DNA of 46,573 nucleotides from Cupriavidus campinensis (lineage in GTDB: Bacteria > Pseudomonadota > Gammaproteobacteria > Burkholderiales > Burkholderiaceae), in NCBI RefSeq assembly GCF_905397395.1, contig NZ_CAJPVH010000045.1:1-46573 (forward strand). Reading direction: 5' to 3'. The position numbers and the translations under genes are program-made. Positions 17,159 through 26,705 of this stretch are shown piece after piece. Position 1 is the first letter of the stretch. Each line of letters opens with the position of its first letter. The notes beneath the pieces were generated by a model. That model made no database searches. It had not been told where the DNA came from and worked only from the letters and a program-made list of their open reading frames with translations.

Positions 17159-17868
17159 CGCCCCCCAGCCTCGCCGCGCGCCGACACCACGCCCGCCACC
17201 AGCAGCACCTGCGCCAGCGCGTAGGTCCACCAGATGCCGAGCTGGTAGGTGTCGAACGGCGACAGGAACCTGGCCATGCCGATCATCGCGTCCGAGGCAA
17301 CGAAACACAGCGCGCCCAGCGCGGCCAGCGGCGTTGGCAGCTGCGCCAGCAGCGCCGCGCAGGCCATGGCCGCGAGTGCGCCGATGTAGACCGTAACCGG
17401 GATCGCCATCTCGCCAAGATTGGGCCAGAAGCGGCCGAGCAGCGCGCCCGCTGCCCCGATCACGAGCCCGCAGCCCAGCAACCGCTGCGGGCGGAGATCG
17501 CTGGCCATGGGCACGAACAGGCGCAGGTAGGCCAGGTGCGCCAGCAGGAAGGCCCCTAGCCCGCCGAGGAACGAGATCTTCAAGCCCGGCAGCGCGAGCA
17601 GGAAATCGCCGATCGCCGAGAAGACGAGCGCCACCACCAGCCAGCGGCGCTCGCCAAGTGGACGATGGAACCATGCGCCGCGTGCCAGCATGATCGCCAT
17701 CGCGGTCTTCCAGGCCGGCTGGTAGGCGATCTGGCCGGTCAGCGGCGTGCCGGCCGGCAACTCCATCGACGCCTGCATCAGCAGCACGCCATAGACCACG
17801 CCAGCCAGCGTGCCCGCGATCCACCACTCGCGCACACGCGGCGGCATGCGCATCGCGATCCAGCTCAT
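17155..17868 (-). CDS. YhhN family membrane protein (lysoplasmalogenase-like)
   Basis: A 237-residue integral membrane protein with about seven to eight hydrophobic segments. Polar motifs typical of the YhhN/TMEM86 family are present: FSAIGDFLLALP, and FVASDAMIGMARF near the C-terminus, each carrying a conserved Asp within a membrane segment. Mammalian TMEM86B and a bacterial homologue hydrolyse lysoplasmalogen; the role in proteobacteria is largely untested. It overlaps both neighbours by ATGA junctions, so it is translated as the middle cistron between alpha-2-macroglobulin and pbpC, an unusual placement. Confidence 0.85.
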   Translation of the reverse strand: MSWIAMRMPPRVREWWIAGTLAGVVYGVLLMQASMELPAGTPLTGQIAYQPAWKTAMAIMLARGAWFHRPLGERRWLVVALVFSAIGDFLLALPGLKISFLGGLGAFLLAHLAYLRLFVPMASDLRPQRLLGCGLVIGAAGALLGRFWPNLGEMAIPVTVYIGALAAMACAALLAQLPTPLAALGALCFVASDAMIGMARFLSPFDTYQLGIWWTYALAQVLLVAGVVSARGEAGGR

Positions 17869-20800
17869 GGGCGGGCTCCCACAGTCACCTTGGCGTTGGG
17901 CGCGGCGCCGAACACGTCGGGTGCGTAGAGCGCCTCCACGCGCGTGGGCGGCAGCGCGAACTCGCCAGCGTTGTTGAGGCGCACCGTGTACTCCACCGCC
18001 ACGTTGCCCTTGGGCAGGTAGCCGAAGTACTCGCGGTACGACTCGGGCGTGCGCTCGGCGAAAGTGGCCCACGACTTCTTTTCACCGCTCGTGGCGATCT
18101 GCGAATCACGCCCCAGCCCGCTGCCGAGGATGGTGGCGCCAGTGGGCACCGGATCATTCACCACCACCCAGGTCATGTCCGCCTGCGCGTCGATCTCAAG
18201 CCGCACGCGATAGCTGTCGCCGCGCGACCACTTGCCCGCCACGGCCTGCTCCACCGGTGTGACGGTACGCTTGATGCGATAGCCCGCCGCCACCGGCTCG
18301 CGCAGCGGCACGGCGGCCATTGCGCGCACCGTGGCCCAGGGACGGCCCGCGCCCTGCTGCTCGACCTGCAGGGTGCCGGTCGTGCCGGCAGCGGGCCACG
18401 GCAGGTCCACCGCGCCGCTCGCCACGCCATCCTTCTTCGTCGCCCCAGACCAGTCGAACGTGCGCGAGGCATCGCCCAGCGTCACGCGCGCGCCGCCCGC
18501 TACCGGTGTCTTCTCGAACACCTGCGCGTAGCGCTGCACTGCCAGCACGCCCCAGGCGTTGGCCGTGGTCGTGCCCCACGCGCCGCGCGTCTGGCGGCCC
18601 AGCAGGCCGGTCACCAGTTGTGGCACGTCGTCCTTCCAGCCCGGCAGTTGCGTGGCCAATGCCAGCAGCTTCGCGGCGTTGACGTCGCCGTTGGCCATCA
18701 GCCACCACCAGTCATCGCTGCGCTCGGTCGAGAACACCAGCCGCGTGCCCTGCACCGTGAGGCGGCTGCGCAGCAGTTGCTGGGCTTCAGCGAGGCGCTT
18801 GTCGTGCTCGGGGATGTCAGTCACGCGCGAGAGCAGCGCCAGCCAGTCGATCAACGCCGAGGTGGGCCACTGCGCGGGCAGGATCTGGATGCTGCCGAGC
18901 ATGCGCGCCTGGGCGTGGCCGGTACGGGAGAGTGCTTCGAGCGCGGCCAGCTTGCGTACGTCGAGGTCCATCGACGCGGATGACGGCGCCCAGCGCGGCG
19001 GCGTGATACGCCCTTCGACGAAAGAGGTCAGCCCACGCTCCATCTGCGCGCGCTGCGCCTCGGGGAGCCGCATCGGCAGGCCCGCCCGCGCGGCTTCATC
19101 GGCCACGGACAGCAGGTAGGCCGTCAGCACCTCGCTGCCCGCGCTCGCGTCGCTCTGCAAGGGGAAATAGGCCGCCAGGCCGTTGCTGTCGAGGTAGGAC
19201 GGCAGCTGCGCCATCAGCGCATCCCACGCCGCCGTGTCGCCCAGGCCGAGCGACTTCGACGTGCGCTGCTCCAGGCAGCTATAGGGATAGTGGCGGAACC
19301 ACTCGCGCACCCCGGGCATGCCACCCGCCAGCGACGACTGCATGGTCACCTGCATGCCGCCGCGCAGCTTGCCGGATGGATCGGTCAGCGCGCCAGCCGG
19401 GGCCTGTACCGGCACCGAGACCGTCGGCGCCATCTGCGCCAGCATCGCCTGCTGCGCGGTGACGGGCACGGCCGGCACGATCTGCTGTGAGAGCTTGAGG
19501 CGGTCGGCGGCCGCCTGGGCCGGATTCGTACCGCCCTTCTCGGTCGCCGCCACCTCCCACATCACCGTGCCGCTGCGGCTGTAGGCCAGCAGCGCCGGCG
19601 CAGTCACGTCCCAGCCAATCTCGCGCGAGGCGCCGGCCGGCAATTCCACGGTCTGCGCCGGCAGCGTCTGCGCATCGACCAGCGTGGCGCGCGCCGTGGT
19701 CTCCACGGTCATCGCCCGTTGCGTGGTGTTGCGCAGCGTGAACATGGCGCGATACTTGTCGTCCTCGCGCACCAGCAGCGGCAGGCCCGAGATCATCTGC
19801 AGGTCCTGCGTGGCGGCAACGGTGGCGCTGCCGGTGCCGAAGCGGCCCACGCCGAGGTCGGCCACGGCGACGATGCGGAAGCTCGTCAGCGAGTCATTGA
19901 GCGGCACGTCGAGCGTGGCCCGCCCTTCGGCGTCGAGCTGCACGCGCGGGTTCCACAGCAGCAGGGTGTCGAACAGTTCGCGCGTTGGGCTCTTGCCCCC
20001 GCCCCCGCCGGCCGGCACCGCCTTGCGGCCATAGTGGCGCCTGCCGATGATTTCCATCTGCGCGGTCGAGGTCTCCACGCCATAGCTGCGCCGTTGCAGC
20101 ATCGCGTCGAGGAGGTTCCAGCTCGTGTTCGGCATCAGTTCAAGCAGCGCCTGGTCCACGGCGGCCAGCGCCACCTCGCCGTTGGCGGCCGGCTTGCCGT
20201 CCGGCAGCTTCACCTGCACCGTCACGCGCGCCTTGCCGCGCACCGGGTAGGTGGCTTTGTCCGGCGTCACGCTCACGTCGAGCCGGTGCGCTTCATTGCC
20301 GACGCGGATCTCGGCCAGTCCGAGCCGGAACGCCGGCTTGGACAGGTCCACCAGCGGCGACGGCGCCACGTAGTCACGCCCCTCGCTGCGGAAGGCGCGC
20401 CACCAGTCCACCGGCTGGCGCCAGCCCCAGGTGAAGAACGAGTACCAGGGCACGTCACGCAGCCGCCCGCGCACGCTCAGCACGGACACATAGACGTTCG
20501 GCCCCCACTCCGGCTTCACCTTGAGCCGCACCGTGGGATCGGTGCCGTTCAGCTCCACCACCTGCGTTTCGAGAATGCCTTCCCGTTCGATGGCGACCAG
20601 CGCCGTGGCATGGCGGAACGGCATGCGCACCTGAAACACGGCGGTATCGCCGGGCGCGTAGGCGCGCTTCTCCGGCAGCACGTCCATGCGGTCGTGGTTC
20701 TCGCCGCCGAACCAGAGTTCGCCCTGGCGCGTGACCCAGACCGTGGTGGAAGCCTGCGAGACGCGGCCGTCCGCATCGCGCGCATTGGCGATCAGCTCCA

Positions 20801-23800
20801 CCTGCCCTGCCTGCGCCAGCGACACATCGCAGCGCATGCGGCCCTGCGCGTCGGTGCGCGACTCGCACACCACGCCCAGGTCCTTGCTCTCGGTACGGTT
20901 GTCATAGCGATAGAAGCCGCCCACCACGCGCTGGCGGGCGGACGTGGTGATGCGCGCACGCGCCTTCACCTGCACCGGCGTATCGGCCACCGGCTTGCCC
21001 TGGGTGTCGAGCACCACGCCCTGCACCGACAGCTTCTGGCTCACCGACACCCAGTTGGCCGCGCGGATGCCCGCCACCACGGCAGACGGCCACACCGGCA
21101 CGGTCTGGCGCAGCGTCTGGATCTCGCCATTCGGGTCGGCAAAGCCGGCCTCCAGCACGAGGTCGCCCGGCGTGGTGATCTTCGGCATGTCCTTGACCGT
21201 GACCTTGCCGTTGCCGTCCTTGTCCAGCGTGACGGGCAGCTTGTCGGCGACGAGCTTCTCGCGGCTTTCGCCCGATGTGTCCTCGCTGTCTTCGTCATCG
21301 ACGGTGGCACGCTCGTCCTGCGCGCGCGGCGGCTGGAACGAGAATTCGTCGAAGTCAGCGAAGTTGACCGGCTTCTCGCGCAGCAGCGCCGACAGGCGGA
21401 CCGGCAGGCCGGCCGCGCCGCCACCGTTCAGGTAATGGATCTCCACGCCGACCGGCACCTCGGCCGGCGCGACCAGCGCGCTGCCCTTGGCCTTCGGGTC
21501 CTTGGCCGTGCTCAGCGTGCCGGCCAGCACCGGCAAGCGGAACGCCTCCACGCGGAAGGTGCCGCCGTCGAGCGTGCGGCCATCGGCATAGACCAGCCCC
21601 ACGCTGTAGACGCCCAGCTTGGCCGCCTGCGGGATCTGGAAGGTGCTCTCGGCGCTGCGCCCGCCCGTGGCCGTGGTGCGCCAGGCCAGCGGCAGTTCGT
21701 AGGTCTGGCCGCTGCCGTCATGCGTGACGACGGCCTTCTCCGGCATCGACGCCGGCAGCGCAAAGCCCTGCGCGGTCTCGCTGCGCAGCAGGTGCTTCAT
21801 CGACACCGTCTCGCCCAGGCGCAGCAGCGTGCGGTCGAAGATGGTGTGTGCGCGCACGGTCTGCTTCGGGCTCATGTCGGTGGGCACGTTGAAGCGCCAC
21901 GTCTCGATGCCACGATTCCAGTTCGACATCACGAAGGCCATGTCGGCCTTGCCGCGCGCCTTCGGGTGGTCGGCGGCAATCCGGGCGGAGACGAAATAGC
22001 CGTCCATGCCGTTGCCGCAGTCCTGGTAGCGCTGGTCCGGCAGCTTGGCGAAGCGGGCGACGCCGGTGGCGTCGGTGGTGCCTTCGCCCAGCAAGGCGCC
22101 GTCGCAGCTGCGCACTGCGATGCGGGCGTTGGCAACGGGCTTGCCGTCGTCGAGGCCGGTGACCCAGGCCAGCCCGCTCATCTCGCGGTCGGCGGTGCCG
22201 CGCGCCAGCTTGAAATGGACGCCGAGGTTGGTCACCAGCGCCGCCGTGCGCACGTACATCGGCTCGGACTTGCCGAGCAGCGCGGCGCCCAGCATCGGCG
22301 AGGCGATTTCCACCACATGGAAGCCCGGCTCGGGCAGCGGAATGCCGACAACCTCGAAAGGCCGGGGGGAGGTGTCGGACGACTTCGGGATCGCCAGCGT
22401 CTGCGCGCCCGCCACGCCGCGCAACAACGGCACCGCGCGCGTCTCGATGGCCGGGGCGTTGCGCGGGCTGCGCACCGCATAGGGCGGCTTGCCGGCGCGG
22501 ATCGCGTCGATCTGTTCCTTGGTCCAGGTGTTCTCGTGCATGCGCTTGACCATGCCGAACCAGCGCAGGATGGCCGTGTCGTCATCCACCTTGAGCCGCG
22601 CCACGGTGCCGGCTTCGGCGCGCACGGACGTGGCGGGCAGGTCGGCCTCCACGTTGCGCAGCGTCACGGGCAGCAGCGGCGGATAGTCGGCCGGCGACTT
22701 GCCGCGCGGCACATCGGCGAAACGCTCCACCACGCCAAACGGCGCGGCGGCGAACTTGGCCAGCGGCGGCAGCGCGCCGGTGGTCAGCTTGATCGGGAAC
22801 AGGTCCGCATTGGTCAGCGGGCGGCCGCTGTCGTCCTTGATGTCATGCGGGGCCTCGATGGTCAGGCTGGCGCGCTCGGGGAACGGCGCGGTAAAACGGA
22901 CCGACTCCACCGGGGCATCGGGCGGCTGGTCCGGGTCGAAGGTCGGCGCACGCGGGCCGGAGGGGGTCTTCAGGACGATGTGTTCGGCCACCTTGCGCGG
23001 AATCGGCGCGGTGAAGGTCACGGTCATCGGGCGCAGCGGCGTGCAGGGCGCCTCGGCCCGTTCGCGCTCGCAGGTGAAGCCGGCGGCGAAGGCTTCGCGC
23101 ACGGTGTAGTCGAAGCGGCGCGGCGCCGTGGTGGCGATGCCGGAGGGCGTGGCGATGCCCGCATCGAGCACGAGCTGCATGCGCGCGCCGGCCGGCAGCT
23201 TCTGCTGGCAGGCCAGCAGGTGCACCGCCTCGCCTTCCCGTTTGGCGATCTCGTTCCAGCCGACCGCCGCGATCACGTCCGTGCGCTCCTTGCCGGCCAG
23301 CAGCCGCACCGGAATGCGCTCGCCCAGGCCCTCGGCCTGGCACCACGCGTGTTCGCGGATCGACCCGGCCGTGGCCGCGCCGTTGAAACGCAGCACGAAG
23401 ACCTGGTCTTCCTCCACCTGTCCGCCGGATGGCCGGGCCGAGACCACTGTGGGCCCGCCGGTCTCGAACCGGTATTCCGGCTTGCCGGTGTAGGCCTTGC
23501 CGGCCACGCTCTTGAGCCCGCTGGAAATGCGCACCGTGCAGCGCATGCCGGGCGGCAGGTCACGTTCGAAGTCGAACACCCAGTTGGTGGCGTTGACCCA
23601 GCGCCCGCTGCCGGCGGCCGCGCCGCCGGTGCAGGACACCGCCGCGGGCGGCGCGGCGTTGAGGTCGCCCATCGGCACCATCGGCTCGTCGAACCGGATT
23701 GCCACCTGCCGCACCTGGGGCACCACCCCTTCGGGCGAGAAACGCGCGATCTGCGCGGCCTGCGCTTCCCCGGCGCCCAGGCCGACCAGCCCGCCCAGCC

Positions 23801-23906
23801 CCGCCAACGCGGCCAGTCCGGCCAGTCCCGCGCCCAGCGCGACCCGCCTGCCAAACGTGGTGGCGTACCCGCCGCTGCGACCCGAGGTGACAATCGTCCC
23901 CATCAT
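17865..23906 (-). CDS. Bacterial alpha-2-macroglobulin (YfhM/MagD-like protease trap)
   Basis: About 2013 residues. The N-terminal signal peptide is long and Gly/Ala/Leu-rich, ending AGEAQA|AQIARF; there is no lipobox cysteine, so the protein is probably soluble periplasmic rather than a lipoprotein as in E. coli YfhM. A chain of MG domains follows. The thioester motif CLEQ is at about residue 1543 in HYPYSCLEQRTSKS, so a covalent trap is predicted. A C-terminal receptor-binding-like domain ends the protein. The bait region is probably near the stretch rich in Lys/Gly around GGGGKSPTREL. The start uses AAGGAAAGG just upstream; ATG 23903 is an equal choice. These proteins trap incoming proteases and work with PBP1C, encoded two genes downstream. 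Confidence 0.93.
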   Translation of the reverse strand: MMGTIVTSGRSGGYATTFGRRVALGAGLAGLAALAGLGGLVGLGAGEAQAAQIARFSPEGVVPQVRQVAIRFDEPMVPMGDLNAAPPAAVSCTGGAAAGSGRWVNATNWVFDFERDLPPGMRCTVRISSGLKSVAGKAYTGKPEYRFETGGPTVVSARPSGGQVEEDQVFVLRFNGAATAGSIREHAWCQAEGLGERIPVRLLAGKERTDVIAAVGWNEIAKREGEAVHLLACQQKLPAGARMQLVLDAGIATPSGIATTAPRRFDYTVREAFAAGFTCERERAEAPCTPLRPMTVTFTAPIPRKVAEHIVLKTPSGPRAPTFDPDQPPDAPVESVRFTAPFPERASLTIEAPHDIKDDSGRPLTNADLFPIKLTTGALPPLAKFAAAPFGVVERFADVPRGKSPADYPPLLPVTLRNVEADLPATSVRAEAGTVARLKVDDDTAILRWFGMVKRMHENTWTKEQIDAIRAGKPPYAVRSPRNAPAIETRAVPLLRGVAGAQTLAIPKSSDTSPRPFEVVGIPLPEPGFHVVEIASPMLGAALLGKSEPMYVRTAALVTNLGVHFKLARGTADREMSGLAWVTGLDDGKPVANARIAVRSCDGALLGEGTTDATGVARFAKLPDQRYQDCGNGMDGYFVSARIAADHPKARGKADMAFVMSNWNRGIETWRFNVPTDMSPKQTVRAHTIFDRTLLRLGETVSMKHLLRSETAQGFALPASMPEKAVVTHDGSGQTYELPLAWRTTATGGRSAESTFQIPQAAKLGVYSVGLVYADGRTLDGGTFRVEAFRLPVLAGTLSTAKDPKAKGSALVAPAEVPVGVEIHYLNGGGAAGLPVRLSALLREKPVNFADFDEFSFQPPRAQDERATVDDEDSEDTSGESREKLVADKLPVTLDKDGNGKVTVKDMPKITTPGDLVLEAGFADPNGEIQTLRQTVPVWPSAVVAGIRAANWVSVSQKLSVQGVVLDTQGKPVADTPVQVKARARITTSARQRVVGGFYRYDNRTESKDLGVVCESRTDAQGRMRCDVSLAQAGQVELIANARDADGRVSQASTTVWVTRQGELWFGGENHDRMDVLPEKRAYAPGDTAVFQVRMPFRHATALVAIEREGILETQVVELNGTDPTVRLKVKPEWGPNVYVSVLSVRGRLRDVPWYSFFTWGWRQPVDWWRAFRSEGRDYVAPSPLVDLSKPAFRLGLAEIRVGNEAHRLDVSVTPDKATYPVRGKARVTVQVKLPDGKPAANGEVALAAVDQALLELMPNTSWNLLDAMLQRRSYGVETSTAQMEIIGRRHYGRKAVPAGGGGGKSPTRELFDTLLLWNPRVQLDAEGRATLDVPLNDSLTSFRIVAVADLGVGRFGTGSATVAATQDLQMISGLPLLVREDDKYRAMFTLRNTTQRAMTVETTARATLVDAQTLPAQTVELPAGASREIGWDVTAPALLAYSRSGTVMWEVAATEKGGTNPAQAAADRLKLSQQIVPAVPVTAQQAMLAQMAPTVSVPVQAPAGALTDPSGKLRGGMQVTMQSSLAGGMPGVREWFRHYPYSCLEQRTSKSLGLGDTAAWDALMAQLPSYLDSNGLAAYFPLQSDASAGSEVLTAYLLSVADEAARAGLPMRLPEAQRAQMERGLTSFVEGRITPPRWAPSSASMDLDVRKLAALEALSRTGHAQARMLGSIQILPAQWPTSALIDWLALLSRVTDIPEHDKRLAEAQQLLRSRLTVQGTRLVFSTERSDDWWWLMANGDVNAAKLLALATQLPGWKDDVPQLVTGLLGRQTRGAWGTTTANAWGVLAVQRYAQVFEKTPVAGGARVTLGDASRTFDWSGATKKDGVASGAVDLPWPAAGTTGTLQVEQQGAGRPWATVRAMAAVPLREPVAAGYRIKRTVTPVEQAVAGKWSRGDSYRVRLEIDAQADMTWVVVNDPVPTGATILGSGLGRDSQIATSGEKKSWATFAERTPESYREYFGYLPKGNVAVEYTVRLNNAGEFALPPTRVEALYAPDVFGAAPNAKVTVGARP

Positions 23907-23999
23907 CCTTTCCTTGTTGGATTTGGCTCGGGGCGAGGGTGACATGCGCGGATGGCAAGCGCAAGCCTCTGCACATTTTGGATTTTGGATAGGGCTGAT

Positions 24000-24479
24000 T
24001 CAGCGCAAATGTGACAGCGGCAACGGTCCTTCGCGCTTCAGCGCGGTCAGCACGATGTTGGACCGCACGCTCTCCACGCCGGGCACGCGCATCAGGCGCT
24101 TCATGGTGAACTCGGCCAGCGTGGGCAGGTCCGGCACCACCACGCGGACGAGGTAATCGGCCTCGCCAGCCACCGAGTAGCACTCCTGCACTTCTTCGAG
24201 CAGCAGGATTTCCTCGCGGAAGCGTTCGATGATGGTATCGCCGTGGTGGGCCAGCTTCACACTAATAAAGACCAGCACGCCCAGCCCCAGCGCTTGTGGC
24301 GAAAGATTCACACGGTAGCCGGTGATCACGCCATCGGCTTCGAGCTTGGCCAGCCGGCGGCCGACCTGGCTGGGCGAAAGGTGCACCCGTTCCGCCAGTT
24401 GCTGGTGGGTGGAGCGTCCGTCCGCCTGCAAGGCAGTCAGGAGGGCAAGGTCGTAGGGGTCGAGGCTGGCAGTGTTCAT
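24000..24479 (-). CDS. Lrp/AsnC-family transcriptional regulator
   Basis: A 159-residue regulator. The N-terminal helix-turn-helix is LTALQADGRSTHQQLAERVH plus LSPSQVGRRLAKLEADGVIT; the C-terminal RAM (amino-acid binding) domain contains VQECYSVAGEADYLVRVVV. It is encoded divergently from phhA and is the likely phenylalanine/tyrosine-responsive regulator of phhAB. A perfect palindrome lies in the gap. The start at 24479 gives the usual family length; the frame is open 17 codons further, but that extension would cover the palindrome. Confidence 0.92.
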   Translation of the reverse strand: MNTASLDPYDLALLTALQADGRSTHQQLAERVHLSPSQVGRRLAKLEADGVITGYRVNLSPQALGLGVLVFISVKLAHHGDTIIERFREEILLLEEVQECYSVAGEADYLVRVVVPDLPTLAEFTMKRLMRVPGVESVRSNIVLTALKREGPLPLSHLR

Positions 24480-24513
24480 GGTGCGCAGGAAATCCGCATT
24501 CTGGATCAGAAAT

Positions 24514-24530
24514 ATGCAGGTTACCTGCAT
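24514..24530. promoter_or_regulatory. Palindromic operator candidate between the AsnC-type regulator and phhA
   Basis: ATGCAGGTTACCTGCAT has perfect 8-bp arms around one central base. A second, smaller dyad (TTCTGGATCAGAA, 24499-24511) abuts it. The site is 35 bp upstream of the regulator start and 90 bp upstream of phhA, where an AsnC-type dimer could control both. Binding is inferred. Confidence 0.6.
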
Positions 24531-24620
24531 GCGCTGACGAAACCAAGCCGTTTATGCGGCCTGAATGCACGCCCACACGCCTACACTGTGCATAAATTCC
24601 GCATCGCTGGAGACGCACAG

Positions 24621-25544
24621 ATGAACGCCACCCCGGACACCACCGCCGATTTTGCCGGCACGATGACCGCCAAGCTCAGGGAACAATTCGAGGCCGGCCT
24701 GCTGTCCGGCGACGAACTGCGTCCCGACTTCACCATCGCCCAGCCAGTGCACCGCTACACCAGCACCGACCACGCCATCTGGCGCAAGCTCTACGACCGC
24801 CAGGCCTCGATGCTGCAGGGCCGGGTCTGCGACGAGTTTCTGCAAGGGCTGGCCACGCTGGGCATGGAGCGCGACCGCGTGCCCGAATTCGACCAGCTCA
24901 ACGAGACGCTGATGCGCGCCACGGGCTGGCAGGTGGTGGCCGTGCCGGGCCTGGTGCCGGACGAGGTGTTCTTCGAGCACCTGGCCAACCGGCGCTTCCC
25001 GGCCAGCTGGTGGATGCGCAAGCCCGAGCAGCTGGACTACCTCCAGGAGCCGGACTGCTTCCACGATGTGTTCGGCCACGTGCCGCTGCTGATCAACCCG
25101 ATCTTCGCCGACTATATGGAGGCGTACGGCAAGGGGGGCCTGAAGGCGGCCAAGCTTGGCGCGCTGGACATGCTCGCGCGCCTGTACTGGTACACCGTGG
25201 AATTCGGCCTGATCCAGACCCCGGGCGGGCTGCGCATCTTTGGCGCGGGCATCCTGTCCAGCCAGGGCGAATCGATCTACAGTCTGGATTCGGACAGCCC
25301 GAACCGGATCGGCTTCGACCTGCACCGCATCATGCGCACGCGGTACCGGATCGACACCTTCCAGAAGACCTACTTCGTGATCGACAGCTTCGAACAGCTG
25401 TTCGACGCCACGCGGCCGGACTTCACGGACCTGTACCCGCAACTGCGCGCGCTGCCGACGCTGGGCGCCGGCGATGTCGCCGAGGGCGACCGCGTGCTGA
25501 ACATCGGCACCCGCGAGGGCTGGGCCGATAGTGACGACATCTGA
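24621..25544 (+). CDS. phhA: Phenylalanine 4-monooxygenase
   Basis: A 307-residue, non-heme iron and tetrahydropterin-dependent enzyme that converts phenylalanine to tyrosine. Iron ligands are visible: the two His in DCFHDVFGHVPLL and the Glu in YWYTVEFGL. LNETLMRATGWQVVAVPGL and SWWMRKPEQLDYLQEPD are typical of the bacterial single-domain form, which lacks the mammalian ACT regulatory domain. GGAGA precedes the ATG. The pterin recycling gene phhB follows 43 bp later, and an AsnC-type regulator is divergent, so control by aromatic amino acids is likely. Confidence 0.96.
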   Translation: MNATPDTTADFAGTMTAKLREQFEAGLLSGDELRPDFTIAQPVHRYTSTDHAIWRKLYDRQASMLQGRVCDEFLQGLATLGMERDRVPEFDQLNETLMRATGWQVVAVPGLVPDEVFFEHLANRRFPASWWMRKPEQLDYLQEPDCFHDVFGHVPLLINPIFADYMEAYGKGGLKAAKLGALDMLARLYWYTVEFGLIQTPGGLRIFGAGILSSQGESIYSLDSDSPNRIGFDLHRIMRTRYRIDTFQKTYFVIDSFEQLFDATRPDFTDLYPQLRALPTLGAGDVAEGDRVLNIGTREGWADSDDI

Positions 25545-25587
25545 CGACCACATCCGCGCCGCAGAACATTCAAAACACGAGGCCATC

Positions 25588-25890
25588 ATGACCCCTCTTT
25601 CGCAAGACGCCCGCGCCAGCCTGCTGGCCGGGCTGCCCGGCTGGACCCCGGTCCAGGACCGCGACGCCATTCACAAATCCTTCAAGTTCGCCGATTTCAA
25701 CGCGGCGTTCGGCTTCATGACGCGCGTGGCGCTGCATGCCGACAAGGTCGATCACCATCCCGAATGGTTCAACGTCTACAACCGGGTGGACATCACCCTG
25801 TCCACCCACGACGCCAACGGCCTGACCCAGCGCGATATCGATCTGGCGCGCTTCATCGAGCAGGCCTTCAGCGCCCCGCCGGCGCGTTGA
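25588..25890 (+). CDS. phhB: Pterin-4a-carbinolamine dehydratase
   Basis: About 100 residues from ATG 25588, preceded by ACGAGG; a GTG at 25531 would add 19 residues and overlap phhA. The family motif is intact: ADKVDHHPEWFNVYNRV followed by STHDANGLTQRD, with the catalytic His pair and the later His. It dehydrates 4a-hydroxytetrahydrobiopterin made by PhhA so that the cofactor can be reused. Adjacent phhA supports the assignment. Confidence 0.94.
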   Translation: MTPLSQDARASLLAGLPGWTPVQDRDAIHKSFKFADFNAAFGFMTRVALHADKVDHHPEWFNVYNRVDITLSTHDANGLTQRDIDLARFIEQAFSAPPAR

Positions 25891-26000
25891 AGTCACGCTA
25901 TAGATAACTGCTGCCCGCTGAAGGGCAACTGAAAGGCAGCGCGTGGGGCTGCCCTGTACAATCGGCGGCATTGCCCCACAACGCCGCCGAGCCCCCTGCC

Positions 26001-26705
26001 ATGCGTATCCTGCTGATCGAGGACGACCGTCAAATCGCCAGTGGCGTGGAGGCGGGCCTGACCCGCGCCGGCCACCAGGTACGCGTGGTCCATGACGGCG
26101 TGTATGCCACGGATCACCTGCTGCGCGAGCAGCACGACCTCGTCATCCTCGACCTGGGCCTGCCCGGCATCGACGGCATGACGCTGCTGGCCCGCTACCG
26201 CGCCCGCAACCGCACCACGCCGGTCATCATCCTTACCGCCCGCGACGAACTCGAAGACAAGCTGTCCGGCCTCAACGCCGGCGCCGACGACTACCTCGTC
26301 AAGCCCTTCGCGCTGCCCGAGCTGGAAGCGCGCGTGCGCGTGCTGCTGCGCCGCAGCCAGCATGGCGAGGCCGCGCCCGAGCGCGACGTGCGCCTGGGCC
26401 GCCTGCGGCTGTCCGGCAACGACCGCCGCATGTTCGTCGATGGCAAGCCGCTGGAGCTGTCGCCGCGCGAGTTCGCGGTGCTGGAGTTGCTGCTCCAGCG
26501 CCAGGGCCGCGTGGTGAGCAAGGCGCAGATGCAGGACCACCTGGCCACCTTTGCCCACCCGGCTGGCGAGGGCGGCGATACCGTCGGCGACACCGCCATC
26601 GAGGTCTATGTGCACCGCGTGCGCAAGAAGCTCGAGGAAGCGGATGTCGAAATCGTCACCGTGCGGGGCTTCGGCTACCTGCTCCAGATTCGTGGCGGAC
26701 ACTGA
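26001..26705 (+). CDS. OmpR/PhoB-type response regulator (TctD/QseB-like)
   Basis: A 234-residue regulator. The receiver domain has acidic residues EDD at 7-9, the phosphoacceptor Asp51 in VILDLGLPG, and Lys101 in YLVKPF. The C-terminal winged helix includes ELSPREFAVLELLLQRQGRV and the wing VRGFGYLL. It overlaps its kinase gene by 14 bp. A TACAAT box (25957-25962) upstream may be its -10. The sequence fits the TctD/QseB branch. Confidence 0.92.
   Translation: MRILLIEDDRQIASGVEAGLTRAGHQVRVVHDGVYATDHLLREQHDLVILDLGLPGIDGMTLLARYRARNRTTPVIILTARDELEDKLSGLNAGADDYLVKPFALPELEARVRVLLRRSQHGEAAPERDVRLGRLRLSGNDRRMFVDGKPLELSPREFAVLELLLQRQGRVVSKAQMQDHLATFAHPAGEGGDTVGDTAIEVYVHRVRKKLEEADVEIVTVRGFGYLLQIRGGH

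Noticed and set aside
17159..17827. N-terminal extension of the PBP1C frame
   Set aside because: It is antiphase translation of the YhhN gene. The ATGA overlap and signal peptide fix the start at 17158.
19719..23942. 1407-codon open frame on the plus strand opposite the alpha-2-macroglobulin gene
   Set aside because: It is rich in His, Arg, Gln, Ala and Gly with no domain, as expected for the complement of a GC-rich gene. The minus strand has a complete, recognisable protein.
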